Source of the DNA: Archangium violaceum Cb vi76
GTDB taxonomy: Bacteria > Myxococcota > Myxococcia > Myxococcales > Myxococcaceae
Assembly (NCBI RefSeq): GCF_000733295.1
Contig: NZ_JPMI01000240.1
Span: 1-64,000 of the forward strand
Reading direction: 5' to 3'
DNA length: 64,000 nt
The notes under the pieces were generated by a model that did not search any database, was not told the origin of the DNA, and saw only the letters and a list, made by a program, of their open reading frames with translations. Positions 53,169-64,000 of this stretch are shown in pieces. Numbering within the stretch: the first letter of the stretch is position 1; every line of letters begins with the position of its first letter. The position numbers and the translations under genes were made by a program.

Positions 53169-54713
53169 TCATTTCCCTCGACAGCGGACGAAGTTCATCG
53201 GGATGTCGTACTCCTTCATTTGCTCCGCTACGATCTCCAGGACCGTGTTTCGCGTCAACATCCGGCCAGCCTTGGTCTCAGTCTCGTATAGAACCTTCAT
53301 GAGCATCCGGTTCCATTCACCGGGCCACTTGCGTCCCAGCTTCCAGTTTCCACCACCGTGAATCGCCTGATGGTGGGCCTGCTGGAGCGTGACACAGAAC
53401 CGCTCGATGCTCATCTTGCCCGTGAAGCCGCGTGTCTCGAACCACTCGCGGAACTCCTTCGGCATGACGTGGTGACGTGGGGGCTCGGCCATGCCGGCGC
53501 CCGTTTTGCCCGTCACGCGCATGGCCCGCACCTCGGGCGCATCGCCCAGCGCGTCGCGCACGCCTCTCGGGAGGTCGTCGTGGCCCTGTGCCATCATCAC
53601 GTGGCCAGCCTGAATCCGTACCGCGGCACTGACAGCGGGCATGGAGAGGACGCCCGCGCGCACCAACTGGCGCATCATCTCCACCCACTCGGCGGACACC
53701 ACCAGCCGCGTCCCCATCATCACCCCGTTGGGGCCCACCATGAGACCCACGCCGAGCACGGCGGGAGTCGCCGCGCGCAGCGCCGGCAACGTGAACTTCA
53801 GCGCCGACAGTGTGGTGAGCGCCTCCAGGGACTCTTTCAGCACCAGCGCCGTTTCGAGGACTCTGGCCCCCTTGTGTATGGCATCGAGGAGTGCGGAGAA
53901 CTCTTCGGTGAGGTGGCCTACCAGGGCGGGCATGTCCTCCGCCGCTGACTCCACCTGCTCCGGCTCCAATGAAGCGAGCGCCAACATGGAGGGCTCCATC
54001 ATCTTCTGCCAGCGCTCCAGCTTCACGTACAGCGTCTCCACGCCGAGGAGGCGCCGGGAGAGCGCGGCGTCGGTGAGGTTGAGGAAGTCAAACCACACGG
54101 CCAGCAACAGGGAGCCCATCATGGCGGCCTCCAGCCGTGGGCCCGCGAGGCGCAGCAGGGCGAGCTGCATGTCCGGGTCCTCTACCTCCGACGTCTCGGC
54201 GGCGAGCTGCGTGGCGGCGGCGAGCTCGGCGTCAATCCACCGCAACCGGGCTTCGCCATGGTGGACGTAGCGGACGAAGAGGCCGTTGCCCGCGCCAGCG
54301 ATGCCCAGGTCGCTGGCCTTGAGCCTGGAGAGCTCGCGAGAGATGCGGCGGGTGGACTCGGACACCTCGCCCACGCCCTTGCGAAAAGCCAGGTGGGCAG
54401 CGAGGGCGCTCTGCCACACAGCCGCGTCGACGCCGCCTGGGCCGGCCCTCGTCACCGCCTCCTGGGAGTCGCGGCGACGGCGCAGTCGCTCCGGTGCCTC
54501 GGGCGCAGGAGGGGAGGGCGGCTGGGAGTCGAGGGCGAGCGGCGACTGCTCGCCCGTCCCTCCGGCCATGATGGGCCCGGTGGTGCCTTGCAGCGTGTAG
54601 CGCAGGCTCCGCCCCGGGCCAGGCGGTGGCGTCATCGATACACAGGCGTTGGACAGGAGGGCCAGGACAAGCAGCAGCCCCGTCTCCTTCGCTCTTGACG
54701 AGTCAGCGCGCAT
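53169..54713 (-). CDS. Lipoprotein with DUF2380-like C-terminal nuclease domain (toxin candidate)
   Basis: Lipoprotein of 514 aa from the ATG at 54713 (lipobox LALLSNAC; a GTG at 54725 adds four residues). The middle 300 residues are helical with hydrophobic stretches. The C-terminal 120 residues contain RHHVMPKEFREWFETRG, LQQAHHQAIHGGGNWKL and WPGEWNRML, an HH...H...IHxGGNW pattern of the HNH/SHH nuclease superfamily found in myxobacterial DUF2380 predicted lipoproteins. Such proteins are thought to be contact-delivered toxins. The downstream gene, three bases away, is a fitting immunity gene. Toxicity is inference. Confidence 0.75.
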   Translation of the reverse strand: MRADSSRAKETGLLLVLALLSNACVSMTPPPGPGRSLRYTLQGTTGPIMAGGTGEQSPLALDSQPPSPPAPEAPERLRRRRDSQEAVTRAGPGGVDAAVWQSALAAHLAFRKGVGEVSESTRRISRELSRLKASDLGIAGAGNGLFVRYVHHGEARLRWIDAELAAATQLAAETSEVEDPDMQLALLRLAGPRLEAAMMGSLLLAVWFDFLNLTDAALSRRLLGVETLYVKLERWQKMMEPSMLALASLEPEQVESAAEDMPALVGHLTEEFSALLDAIHKGARVLETALVLKESLEALTTLSALKFTLPALRAATPAVLGVGLMVGPNGVMMGTRLVVSAEWVEMMRQLVRAGVLSMPAVSAAVRIQAGHVMMAQGHDDLPRGVRDALGDAPEVRAMRVTGKTGAGMAEPPRHHVMPKEFREWFETRGFTGKMSIERFCVTLQQAHHQAIHGGGNWKLGRKWPGEWNRMLMKVLYETETKAGRMLTRNTVLEIVAEQMKEYDIPMNFVRCRGK

Positions 54714-54734
54714 TGTCGGTGACACCCGTTTGCT

Positions 54735-56672
<1,938 letters not shown>

Positions 56673-56840
56673 GTGCTCCTCGGCGAGGTGGATTGCGTCC
56701 ACCGCCCGTCTTACTACGGGTCGGCCACACCCCGGTGGGTGGGGATTTACCCACAGGTCCCCCAGGGACAGCGGAGTACCCATGGCGTCGGGGATTGAAC
56801 GGAATCCCCAAGGGGTCGTCTCCCCGGGTCGCGGAGCACT

Positions 56841-57833
56841 TCACTGGAGGTACGACCGGGGGGCGGACATGCGCGCGAAGGCGGCCTGGGCCTGGAGCCA
56901 GCGGTCGATGACGTGGAGCAACCCGTCGAAGGTATCGCGCAGGGCCCAGGCGCACGCGTCCGCGCCGTCGAGCCGCGTGCACCGGAGGAGCCCCTCGCGC
57001 AGGGCGGCCTGGGCACCGGGGCAATCCGGGCGCTCCAGGATGAGACGTTCGGCCGTGCGCTCGTAGAGGCGGTAGCAGGACTCGGGGTCTCCCTGGTTGT
57101 AGGCGGGCGCCCCGAGCTGGATGGCCTGCATGATGGCGAGGGCGATCTCCTCGACGCTGTCCGTGGCGCAGCCCTCCAGCAGCGAGAGCGGGTGGGTGGG
57201 CACCCGGCGCTCACGCGAGGCCACGGGCCGGGCCAGGGCGAGCGTGGAGAGCGGCAGCGTGGCCTGCTGCTCCAGCAGTGGCTCCACGTAGCGGGACGGG
57301 ATGACGATGGTGATGGGCCGCCCGTCCGCGAAGGCGCACGTGGCCACGCCCACCAGCGCGCCCGAGGCGTCCAGCACCGGGCTGCCCGAGGCATCCTCCG
57401 GTAGGGCCGCCTCGAGCTCGAGGAAGGTGAGGGACTCATCGAGCACCTGCACCGCCTGCACGCGTGTCTCCATCAGCCCCAGCATGCCGCCACCGGCGGG
57501 AAGCAGGATGAAGAGGGCGTCTCCCTCGCCCGGGTGGGCCTGGCCGTCGAGCCGGAGCGCCTCCAGTCCGTGCACGGGCAACTGCAGCACGGCGAGATCC
57601 CGCTTCTCGTCCAGGGCGAGCACCTGCTCCACCTGGAGGACCTGGTCGTCGGCGAGCAGGACGTGGATCTCCTCGGCGCCCGCCACCACATGCAGGTTGG
57701 TGACGAGCTGGCCCTGGGACGAGACCACGAAACCGACACCCTGCCTGCCGGGCATCTCGATGATGGCGAGCGCGGGGGCCGCCCGGGCGGCGACCGCTCG
57801 AGCGGTGGAGAGTTCGGTATCGAGGGTCGACAT
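56841..57833 (-). CDS. Trypsin-like serine protease-fold protein, cytoplasmic
   Basis: Protein of 330 aa from the ATG at 57833 (GGAGG five bases upstream). No signal peptide. Residues about 20-190 are a trypsin-2/HtrA-like fold: TNLHVVAG with catalytic His, KRDLAVLQL with Asp, and EDASGSPVLD with the Ser, in place of the usual GNSGGP. The C-terminal 130 residues are a helical domain (VEEIALAIMQAIQLGAPAYNQGD, CYRLYERTAERLI) found with such proteins in myxobacteria. The changed oxyanion motif makes activity uncertain; it may be a scaffold or chaperone-like protein. Confidence 0.78.
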   Translation of the reverse strand: MSTLDTELSTARAVAARAAPALAIIEMPGRQGVGFVVSSQGQLVTNLHVVAGAEEIHVLLADDQVLQVEQVLALDEKRDLAVLQLPVHGLEALRLDGQAHPGEGDALFILLPAGGGMLGLMETRVQAVQVLDESLTFLELEAALPEDASGSPVLDASGALVGVATCAFADGRPITIVIPSRYVEPLLEQQATLPLSTLALARPVASRERRVPTHPLSLLEGCATDSVEEIALAIMQAIQLGAPAYNQGDPESCYRLYERTAERLILERPDCPGAQAALREGLLRCTRLDGADACAWALRDTFDGLLHVIDRWLQAQAAFARMSAPRSYLQ

Positions 57834-57935
57834 GGGAGCCTCCTGCCTTCCGTACAGCATGGACACGCCCACCAGACCGGGCAGGCACGCCGGAGGTGTC
57901 CCGAAGAAGGCAGGGCAGCCGGGCGCACTCCGGCG

Positions 57936-59129
57936 TCAGGCCCGGTGGGCCACGAGCGGAAGCTTCGCGGGGCCCCGGACGATCAACGAGGAATTCCACT
58001 GCACCGGTGCGTCTCCCGAGGTGAGGCGGGAGAAGCGGGCGAGCAGCGCCTCCACGGCCAGCCGGGCCTCCAGCCGCGCGAGCTGCGAGCCCAGGCAGAA
58101 GTGGATGCCGTGCCCGAAGGGCAGGTTCTGCGGACCGGGACGGTCCAGGTTGAAGTGGTCCGGGTTGGGGAAGTGGGACTCGTCGCGGTTGGCCGAGCCC
58201 ATGAGGATGAGCACCCGCGCGCCCCTGGGCACGCGCGTCCCGCCGAGCTCCACCTCCTCGGAGGCCAGGCGGATCATCCCGTGCACGGGCGGCTCGTGGC
58301 GCAGTACCTCCTCGATGAAGCGGGGGATGAGGAAGGGTTGCTCGCGCAGCAGCGTCATCAGCTCCGGCTGGAGGTGGAGCCGGTGGGCGGCGTGGCTGAG
58401 CAGGTGCAGCGTCGTCTCCAGTCCGCCGATGAGCAGCAGGAACATGAAGCCCAGCAGCTCCGTGTCCGTGAGCGACTCGCCCTCCACGCGCGCCCGCAGC
58501 AGATCACTCACCAGGTTGTCGCCCGGGTTGCGCCGGCGCTCCTCCAGCACCTGCTCGAAGTGGCCGCGCGCCTCGTTCACCGTGGCGCGCATGGCCTCCT
58601 GCTTCTCGGTGTCGTTGGGGCCGATGCTGGTGAAGCGGGCCAGGTGCTCCGCCCAGTGCATGAGGCGCGGGTGCACCTCGGGAGACAGGCCCAGCAGCTC
58701 GCCGATGACGCCCATGGGCATGGGCGTGGCGAAGTGCTCCACGAAGTCCACCGTGCGGCCCTCGGGAATGGCCGCGACGAGCCGCGTCGCCAGCTGCTGG
58801 ACGAAGGGCTCGAGGCGGGTGATGACGGAGGCCCCGAAGGCGCGGTTGATGAGGGCCCGCAACCGGGTGTGGCGCGGTGGATCCATCACCAGCGCCGAGT
58901 CCGCCAGCGGGTAGTTGGAGATCCACGGCGGACGGTAGGCCTGGCGGAAGCCCTCGGAGGCGAAGAGCTGGGGATTCTTCAGGACGAACAGCACGTCATC
59001 GTGACGCGAGATGGCCCACATGCCTCCCGGATCCACCTGGCTCACGGGCGCGTTGCGGCGCAGCTCGGCGTAGACGGGGTAGGGATTGGCGCGGACCTCG
59101 GGGGCCAGCAGGTTGACTCGGCTGCTCAT
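57936..59129 (-). CDS. Cytochrome P450, copy 2 of tandem pair
   Basis: Class I bacterial P450 of 397 aa. The haem ligand Cys lies in FGHGIHFCLGSQLARLE; the I-helix is FLLLIGGLETTLHLL with Gly where the oxygen-activating acid-alcohol pair often has Ala-Gly; the ExxR of the K-helix is in EEVLRHEPPVHG, and the meander shows SANRDESHFPNPDHFNLDR. It hydroxylates a small hydrophobic substrate; none can be named. The upstream neighbour is a close paralogue; together they look like a recent duplication. No redox partner gene is nearby. Confidence 0.9.
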   Translation of the reverse strand: MSSRVNLLAPEVRANPYPVYAELRRNAPVSQVDPGGMWAISRHDDVLFVLKNPQLFASEGFRQAYRPPWISNYPLADSALVMDPPRHTRLRALINRAFGASVITRLEPFVQQLATRLVAAIPEGRTVDFVEHFATPMPMGVIGELLGLSPEVHPRLMHWAEHLARFTSIGPNDTEKQEAMRATVNEARGHFEQVLEERRRNPGDNLVSDLLRARVEGESLTDTELLGFMFLLLIGGLETTLHLLSHAAHRLHLQPELMTLLREQPFLIPRFIEEVLRHEPPVHGMIRLASEEVELGGTRVPRGARVLILMGSANRDESHFPNPDHFNLDRPGPQNLPFGHGIHFCLGSQLARLEARLAVEALLARFSRLTSGDAPVQWNSSLIVRGPAKLPLVAHRA

Positions 59130-59173
59130 CGGGCTGCCTCTTCAGCGAGAAGGAGAGGCGCTCATGCTAGCCG

Positions 59174-60367
59174 TCAGTCCGTATGCGCGGCGAGGGGCAG
59201 CAGCGTGGGCCCCCGCATCACCAGCGAGACGTTCCACCGCGCCGGCTCCTCTCCGAGCGACAGCCGGGTGAAGCGGGCGAGCAGCGCCTCCAACGCCAGC
59301 CGCGCCTCCATCCGCGCGAGCTGGGCGCCCAGGCAGAAGTGGACGCCATGCCCGAAGGGCAGGTTCTGCGGACCGGGGCGCTCGAGGTCGAAGCGGTCCG
59401 GATCCGGGAACTGCGCCTCGTCGCGGTTGGCCGAGGCCATCAGCAGCAACAGCCGCTCTCCCTGGGGGATGCGCGCGCCGCCGAGCTCCACCTCGTCGGT
59501 GACCAGCCGCACCACGCCATGCACCGGGCCACTGTGGCGCAGCATTTCATCGATGAAGCAGGGGATGAGCTCCGGCTCCGCGCGCAGCCGCGCCATCAGC
59601 GCGGGGTCCTCCTGGAGCTTCAGGGCGCAGCCGCTCAGCAGGTGCACGGTCGTCTCCAGGCCGCCGATGAGCAGCAGGAACATGAAGCCCATCAGGTCCA
59701 CCGGTGTCAGGGCCTCGCCGTCCACGCGCGCGCGCAACAGGTCGCTCACCAGATCCTCGCGGGGCGCGCGGCGGCGCTCCTCCACCACCTGCTCGAAGTG
59801 CTGGCGGGCCTCGGTCACCGCGGCGCGGATTCGCTCCTGCAGCGCGGTGTCTTCCGGGCCCACGCTGGTGAACCGGGTCATCACCTCCGCCCACTGCTTG
59901 AGCCGCGCATGGAGCGAGGGCGGAATGCCCACCAGATCTCCCAGCACGGCGATGGGCACGCGGATGGAGAAGGCGTCCACGAAGTCCACCGTCTGGCCCG
60001 ATGGCAGCGCGGTGGCGATCTGTTGGGCGAGCTCCCGGATGCGGGGCTCGAGCCGGGTCATCACCGAGGCCCCGAAGGCGCGGTTGACGAGCGAGCGCAG
60101 CCGGGTGTGGTGCGGCGGATCCATGACGAGCATGGAGTCCGCCATGGGGTAGTTGGAGATCCACGGCGGGCGGTAGGTCCGCCGGATGCCCTCCGAGGAG
60201 AAGAGCTGCGGATTCTTCATCACGGTGATGACGTCCGCGTAGCGAGACACGGCCCAGAGCCCGCCTGGATCCACCTGGCTCACCGGGGCGCTCTGGCGCA
60301 GCTCGGCATAGAGGGGATAGGGGTTCATTCGCACCTTGGGTGCGAGCAGGTTCACTCTGCTGCTCAT
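59174..60367 (-). CDS. Cytochrome P450, copy 1 of tandem pair
   Basis: Class I P450 of 397 aa, the same length as its neighbour and sharing most motifs: start MSSRVNLLAPKVRMNPYP, FGHGVHFCLGAQLARME with the haem Cys, FLLLIGGLETTVHLL and SANRDEAQFPDPDRFDLER. The ExxR region is EMLRHSGPVHG. It is upstream of the second copy by 44 bases. The substrate is unknown; the many shared motifs suggest related or redundant oxidation of a lipid or secondary metabolite. Confidence 0.9.
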   Translation of the reverse strand: MSSRVNLLAPKVRMNPYPLYAELRQSAPVSQVDPGGLWAVSRYADVITVMKNPQLFSSEGIRRTYRPPWISNYPMADSMLVMDPPHHTRLRSLVNRAFGASVMTRLEPRIRELAQQIATALPSGQTVDFVDAFSIRVPIAVLGDLVGIPPSLHARLKQWAEVMTRFTSVGPEDTALQERIRAAVTEARQHFEQVVEERRRAPREDLVSDLLRARVDGEALTPVDLMGFMFLLLIGGLETTVHLLSGCALKLQEDPALMARLRAEPELIPCFIDEMLRHSGPVHGVVRLVTDEVELGGARIPQGERLLLLMASANRDEAQFPDPDRFDLERPGPQNLPFGHGVHFCLGAQLARMEARLALEALLARFTRLSLGEEPARWNVSLVMRGPTLLPLAAHTD

Positions 60368-60502
60368 GGGCAGGCCTCGAGGGTGTGGGGGATTAGCAAA
60401 CTAGATCGGCACCATGCACATCGGGGTTGGAATGGAAGGGACTGTCCCACGTCACGGATTCCGTTGGCGAGCCCGACTTCCGCCGTTAAATCAGCGCCTC
60501 TC

Positions 60503-63500
60503 ATGCATAAGACGCACCTCGTTGGCGCTCGCACCCACAATCTCCAGTCCCTCTCGGTGGACCTCGCGGAAGGCGAGCTGGTGTGCCTCACGGGCGTGTC
60601 TGGCTCCGGCAAGTCCAGTCTGGCGTTGGACACCCTCTACGCCGAGGGCCAGCGCCGCTTCGTCGAGAGCTTCAGCCCGTATGCCCGCCAGTTCCTCGAG
60701 CGGCTGGAGCGGCCCCCGATGGACACCCTGGAGCCCGTGGCCGCGGGCGTGGCCGTGGATCGCCGCGCGCCGGTGAAGAGCTCGCGCTCCACCGTGGCCA
60801 CCCTGGCGGACGTGGAGGCCTACCTGTCCGCCCTCTTCACCCGTGAGGCCATGCCGGTGTGCCCCACTTGTGGGGTGGAGGCGGTGCGCACCGATGCGCG
60901 CGTGGCCGCCACCGCGGTGCTCGCCGCCGAGCCCGACGCCCTGGCCGTGTTGGCCTTCCCCCTGCGGATCGCGGACACCGCCGAGTTCCTCGACGTGCGC
61001 GCCCGGCTGCTGAAGGACGGCTTCCACCGGCTGGTGGTGCAGGGCGAGGTGCGCGAGTTGGAGTCGCTGCGGCCCGCCGAGGCCACGGACTCGGCCGGTG
61101 TGGCCCATGTGGTGGTGGACCGGTTGAAGTTGTCCCAGGGGCAGTTGAGCCGGGTGACGGCGGCGCTGGAGTCGGCATGGTCCATGGGGAACGGCGAGGC
61201 GGTGGCCTTCACGCCCTCGGGAGCCCGGCGCATCCGCCGTGGTCTGGTGTGCCCCAAGTGCTCGCGCGAGTTCGAGCAGGCCCGGCCCGGCCTCTTCAGC
61301 TACCAGTCGCCCACCGGGGCCTGCCCCACGTGCCGGGGCTTCGGCCGCACCATCGGCATCGACTGGGCCAAGGTGGTGCCCAACCCGTCGCTGAGCCTGG
61401 AGAAGGGCGCCATCCGTCCCTGGTCGGGCAAGACGTCCGAGTGGGAGCGGAAGATGCTGTTCCGCTACGCGCGTGAGCACGGCATTCCGCTGGACGTGCC
61501 GTGGGAGCGGCTCACCCCGGCGCAGCGCGAGCGGGTGCTGGAAGGGGAGGGCGACTACGACGGCGGCCGGGCCTATCCGGGCGTGCGCGCGTGGTTCCGC
61601 TGGATGGAGAGCCGCACGTACAAGATGCACGTGCGCGTGCTGCTCTCGCGCTACCGCGCCTATTCGCTGTGCGAGAGCTGTCAGGGCGCGCGCCTCAACG
61701 AGTCCGCGCGGGCCTGGCGCGTGGGCGGGTTGGATCTGGCCGCGTGGCATGGGCTGGAGCTGTCCGATGCCCGCGCGCGGCTGGAGGCCCTGCGCACCCA
61801 TACCGGCCAGGGCGAGCTGGTGCGCCGCGAGCTGGCCGGGCGCCTCGGCTACCTGGAGCGGGTGGGCCTGGGCTACCTCACGTTGGACCGGCCCGCGCGC
61901 ACGTTGTCCGGCGGCGAGGCGCAGCGCGTGTCCCTCACCGCGGCGCTGGGGACCTCGCTGACGGGAGCGCTCTTCGTGCTGGACGAGCCCACCGTGGGCC
62001 TGCACCCCGCCGACGTGGGGCCGCTCACCGGCGCCATGGCCGAGCTGGCCACGCGGGGCAACATCGCGCTCGTCATCGAGCATGATCCACTCGTGGTCCG
62101 CTCCGCGCACCGTGTGCTGGAGCTGGGGCCCGGGGCCGGGAAGCACGGCGGGAAGCTGTGCTTCGACGGGACGCCGCAGGCGCTGGCGAAGCGCGCGGAC
62201 CTGCCCACCGGCCGGCTGCTGGCGGGCACCGGTGAGGTGAAGCGTGAGCCGCGCGAGCGGACGGGTGAGCTGGTGGTGCGCAACGCCCGGGCCCACAACC
62301 TCCAGGGCGTGTCCGTGAGCGTGCCGCTGGGCGTGCTGTGCGCCATCACCGGGCCGAGTGGCTCGGGCAAGAGCACCCTGATGGACGAGGTGCTGTACCG
62401 CCACCTGGGGCGCGCCCTGGGCGAGAAGGACGTGGAGGTGCCGGGCGAGGCGGACGGTGTGGACGGGCTGGAGGCGGTGGAGCGCGTCACCTTCGTGGAC
62501 CAGTCGCCGTTGGGGCGCACCTCGCGCGGCAACGCGGCCACGTACACCAAGGCGTGGGACCGGCTGCGCGAGCGTTTCGCCTCCGAGCCCGAGGCCGAGG
62601 TTCGTGGGCTGACCTCGGCGCACTTCTCCTTCAACGTGGACAAGGGGCGCTGCGAGGCCTGCTCGGGCGAGGGCTACGAGACGGTGGAGATGCAGTTCCT
62701 CGCGGACGTGTCCCTGCTGTGCCCGGTGTGCCGGGGCCGCCGCTTCAAGGAGGAGGTGCTGGCCATCCGGCACCACGGCCTCTCCGTGGCGGACGTGCTG
62801 GAGCTGACCGTGGACGAGGTGCTCGCGCGCTTCTCCGACGACAAGCCCCTGGTGCGCGCCCTGGGGCCGGTGTCCCGGCTGGGCCTGGGGTACCTGCCCC
62901 TTGGTCAGCCCCTGTCCACCCTGTCCGGCGGGGAGGCCCAGCGGCTCAAGCTGGCGCGCGCCCTGGCCAGCGAGGCGAAGGGCTCGCTCTTCCTCATCGA
63001 CGAGCCGAGCGCCGGCCTGCACGACGCGGACGTACGCCAGGTGCTCGCCGCGCTGCACGAGTTGGTGGACCGCGGCGCGAGCGTCGTCGTGGTGGACCAT
63101 GACCTCGTGGTCATGCGCGGCGCGGATTGGATCATCGACCTGGGCCCGGGTGGTGGCCGCAACGGCGGGCTCCTGGTGGCCGAGGGCACGCCGGAGCAGC
63201 TCGCGCGGAGCAAGGGGCTCACCGCGGCGGCACTGCGTGGGGAGCTGGCCGAGCCGGTGGTGCCGGGCAAGCGAGGCAAGGGCGCGGCGGAGGCGGCTCC
63301 CGCCATCGAGGTGGAGCACGCACGCGAGCACAACCTGCAGGAGGTGTCCTGCCGGATTCCGCTGGGGAAGATGACGGTGGTGACGGGGCCGAGCGGCTCG
63401 GGGAAGAGCTCGCTCGTCTTCGACGTGGTGTTCGCGGAAGGGCAGCGGCGCTTCCTGGAGACGCTGACGCCGTACGCGCGCCAGTTCCTCCCCACCATGC

Positions 63501-64000
63501 CTCGCCCGGACGTGGAGCGCATCAGCGGCATTCCCCCCTCGGTGGCACTGGAGCAGCGCACCTCGCGCGCGGGCGCCACGAGTACGGTGGCCACCGTCAC
63601 CGAGGTGGCCCACTACCTGCGCCTCCTCTTCGCCAAGCTGGGCCAGCCCCACTGCCCGCGCGACGGCGAGCCCATCGCCGCCACCACGGCCGAGGCCCTC
63701 TATGCACAGCTCACCGCCATGAAGGGGGACGGCACCGTGCTCGCCCCCGCCGTGCGCGCGCGCAAGGGCACCTACCTGGATGTCTTCACCGCCGCCGCCC
63801 GCGCGGGCATCGAGACGGCCATCGCCGATGGCAAGGTGGTCTCCACGGATCAGCCGCCCCAGCTCGTGAAGTCACGCGAGCACGACATCGATCTCGTCAT
63901 GTACCAGGGCAAGCTGGCGAAGCTGCCGCGAGAGGTGTTCGACAAGGCCCTCACCTGGGGCAAGGGCGCCCTGAAGGTCCGCTCCAGCGGGAACAAGGAG
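60503..64000 (+). CDS. uvrA: UvrA-like excinuclease ATPase with a second UvrA unit (runs off window)
   Basis: At least 1166 codons, open at the window end. The first unit (about 1-925) is a full UvrA: Walker [10 protein letters not shown] (31-39), [11 protein letters not shown] and [11 protein letters not shown], then a second ABC with [10 protein letters not shown] near 617, [11 protein letters not shown] near 808 and [11 protein letters not shown] near 829, plus zinc-finger Cys pairs (CPKC/CPTC, CEAC/CPVC). From about 936 a new unit starts: [22 protein letters not shown] near 962, [16 protein letters not shown] and [20 protein letters not shown], as at a UvrA N-terminus. The frame is unbroken at four checked points. 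UvrA detects bulky DNA lesions with UvrB; this one looks like a fused dimer. It is divergent from the P450 pair. Confidence 0.88.
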   Translation, partial: MHKTHLVGARTHNLQSLSVDLAEGELVCLTGVSGSGKSSLALDTLYAEGQRRFVESFSPYARQFLERLERPPMDTLEPVAAGVAVDRRAPVKSSRSTVATLADVEAYLSALFTREAMPVCPTCGVEAVRTDARVAATAVLAAEPDALAVLAFPLRIADTAEFLDVRARLLKDGFHRLVVQGEVRELESLRPAEATDSAGVAHVVVDRLKLSQGQLSRVTAALESAWSMGNGEAVAFTPSGARRIRRGLVCPKCSREFEQARPGLFSYQSPTGACPTCRGFGRTIGIDWAKVVPNPSLSLEKGAIRPWSGKTSEWERKMLFRYAREHGIPLDVPWERLTPAQRERVLEGEGDYDGGRAYPGVRAWFRWMESRTYKMHVRVLLSRYRAYSLCESCQGARLNESARAWRVGGLDLAAWHGLELSDARARLEALRTHTGQGELVRRELAGRLGYLERVGLGYLTLDRPARTLSGGEAQRVSLTAALGTSLTGALFVLDEPTVGLHPADVGPLTGAMAELATRGNIALVIEHDPLVVRSAHRVLELGPGAGKHGGKLCFDGTPQALAKRADLPTGRLLAGTGEVKREPRERTGELVVRNARAHNLQGVSVSVPLGVLCAITGPSGSGKSTLMDEVLYRHLGRALGEKDVEVPGEADGVDGLEAVERVTFVDQSPLGRTSRGNAATYTKAWDRLRERFASEPEAEVRGLTSAHFSFNVDKGRCEACSGEGYETVEMQFLADVSLLCPVCRGRRFKEEVLAIRHHGLSVADVLELTVDEVLARFSDDKPLVRALGPVSRLGLGYLPLGQPLSTLSGGEAQRLKLARALASEAKGSLFLIDEPSAGLHDADVRQVLAALHELVDRGASVVVVDHDLVVMRGADWIIDLGPGGGRNGGLLVAEGTPEQLARSKGLTAAALRGELAEPVVPGKRGKGAAEAAPAIEVEHAREHNLQEVSCRIPLGKMTVVTGPSGSGKSSLVFDVVFAEGQRRFLETLTPYARQFLPTMPRPDVERISGIPPSVALEQRTSRAGATSTVATVTEVAHYLRLLFAKLGQPHCPRDGEPIAATTAEALYAQLTAMKGDGTVLAPAVRARKGTYLDVFTAAARAGIETAIADGKVVSTDQPPQLVKSREHDIDLVMYQGKLAKLPREVFDKALTWGKGALKVRSSGNKE

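Noticed and set aside
60491-63652. A 1053-codon minus-strand open frame
   Set aside because: Shadow of the UvrA-like gene, whose Walker and signature motifs are on the plus strand.

Overview
The window is high-GC bacterial DNA with the gene style of a fruiting myxobacterium of the Cystobacter/Archangium/Myxococcus group. The signs are many long signalling proteins (hybrid histidine kinases, Ser/Thr kinases, FHA and GAF proteins, cyclases), many lipoproteins, secreted lytic enzymes, and family types typical of Myxococcales (DUF4331 with TPR, DUF2380-like lipoprotein nuclease, DUF6249 with an ECF sigma factor). No rRNA, confirmed tRNA, CRISPR array or replication origin was seen. All assignments come from reading the sequence; no database search was run.

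Layout. 1-4.1 kb (minus strand): a DUF423 membrane protein, an XRE regulator, a REC-GAF-kinase-REC hybrid kinase and the start of a multi-HAMP kinase. 4.1-7.1 kb: a SET-domain lysine methyltransferase with a basic histone-like tail, then a secreted S9 peptidase. 7.1-10.3 kb: an operon DUF4331 - TPR - small secreted protein. 10.5-19.1 kb: a class V aminotransferase, a scramblase-like protein, a Crp-like regulator, a CHAP lipoprotein, a DUF1801 protein, a seven-TM Ser/Thr kinase, and a coupled pair of a discoidin-like protein and a pentaheme cytochrome. 19.2-24.2 kb: an SH3-like lipoprotein, the cysteine pathway pair cysE-cysK, and a DUF6986/aldolase-like enzyme.

24.2-29.8 kb is an accessory island of degenerate DNA. 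Two decayed IS91-type transposase ends lie in direct orientation. They bracket a two-gene cassette: a secreted Cys-containing protein overlapping a secreted 924-aa protein with fourteen 40-residue TPRs. The cassette has visibly lower GC than its surroundings.

29.8-42.1 kb: lipoproteins, a beta-barrel candidate, a haem c/copper monooxygenase lipoprotein, an ECF sigma operon, a TlpA-like thioredoxin, three secreted hydrolases (PI-PLC, polysaccharide lyase, CE2 esterase), and a coupled pair of serine hydrolase and fatty-acid desaturase. 42.4-45.3 kb: two tandem paralogous lipoproteins joining a BamC-like domain to a ChaN/EreA/TIKI-like domain. 45.3-46.7 kb: an M18 aminopeptidase.

46.7-52.6 kb is a cyclic-nucleotide signalling cluster: a Crp/Fnr regulator, a kinase-REC-cyclase fusion, an FHA-GAF-cyclase, and a TPR protein with two cyclic-nucleotide-binding domains. 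It ends in a tandemly duplicated palindrome. 52.7-64 kb: a lipoprotein nuclease toxin with candidate immunity gene, a hybrid kinase, a trypsin-like protein, two tandem P450s, and a UvrA-like protein that begins a second UvrA copy before running off the window.
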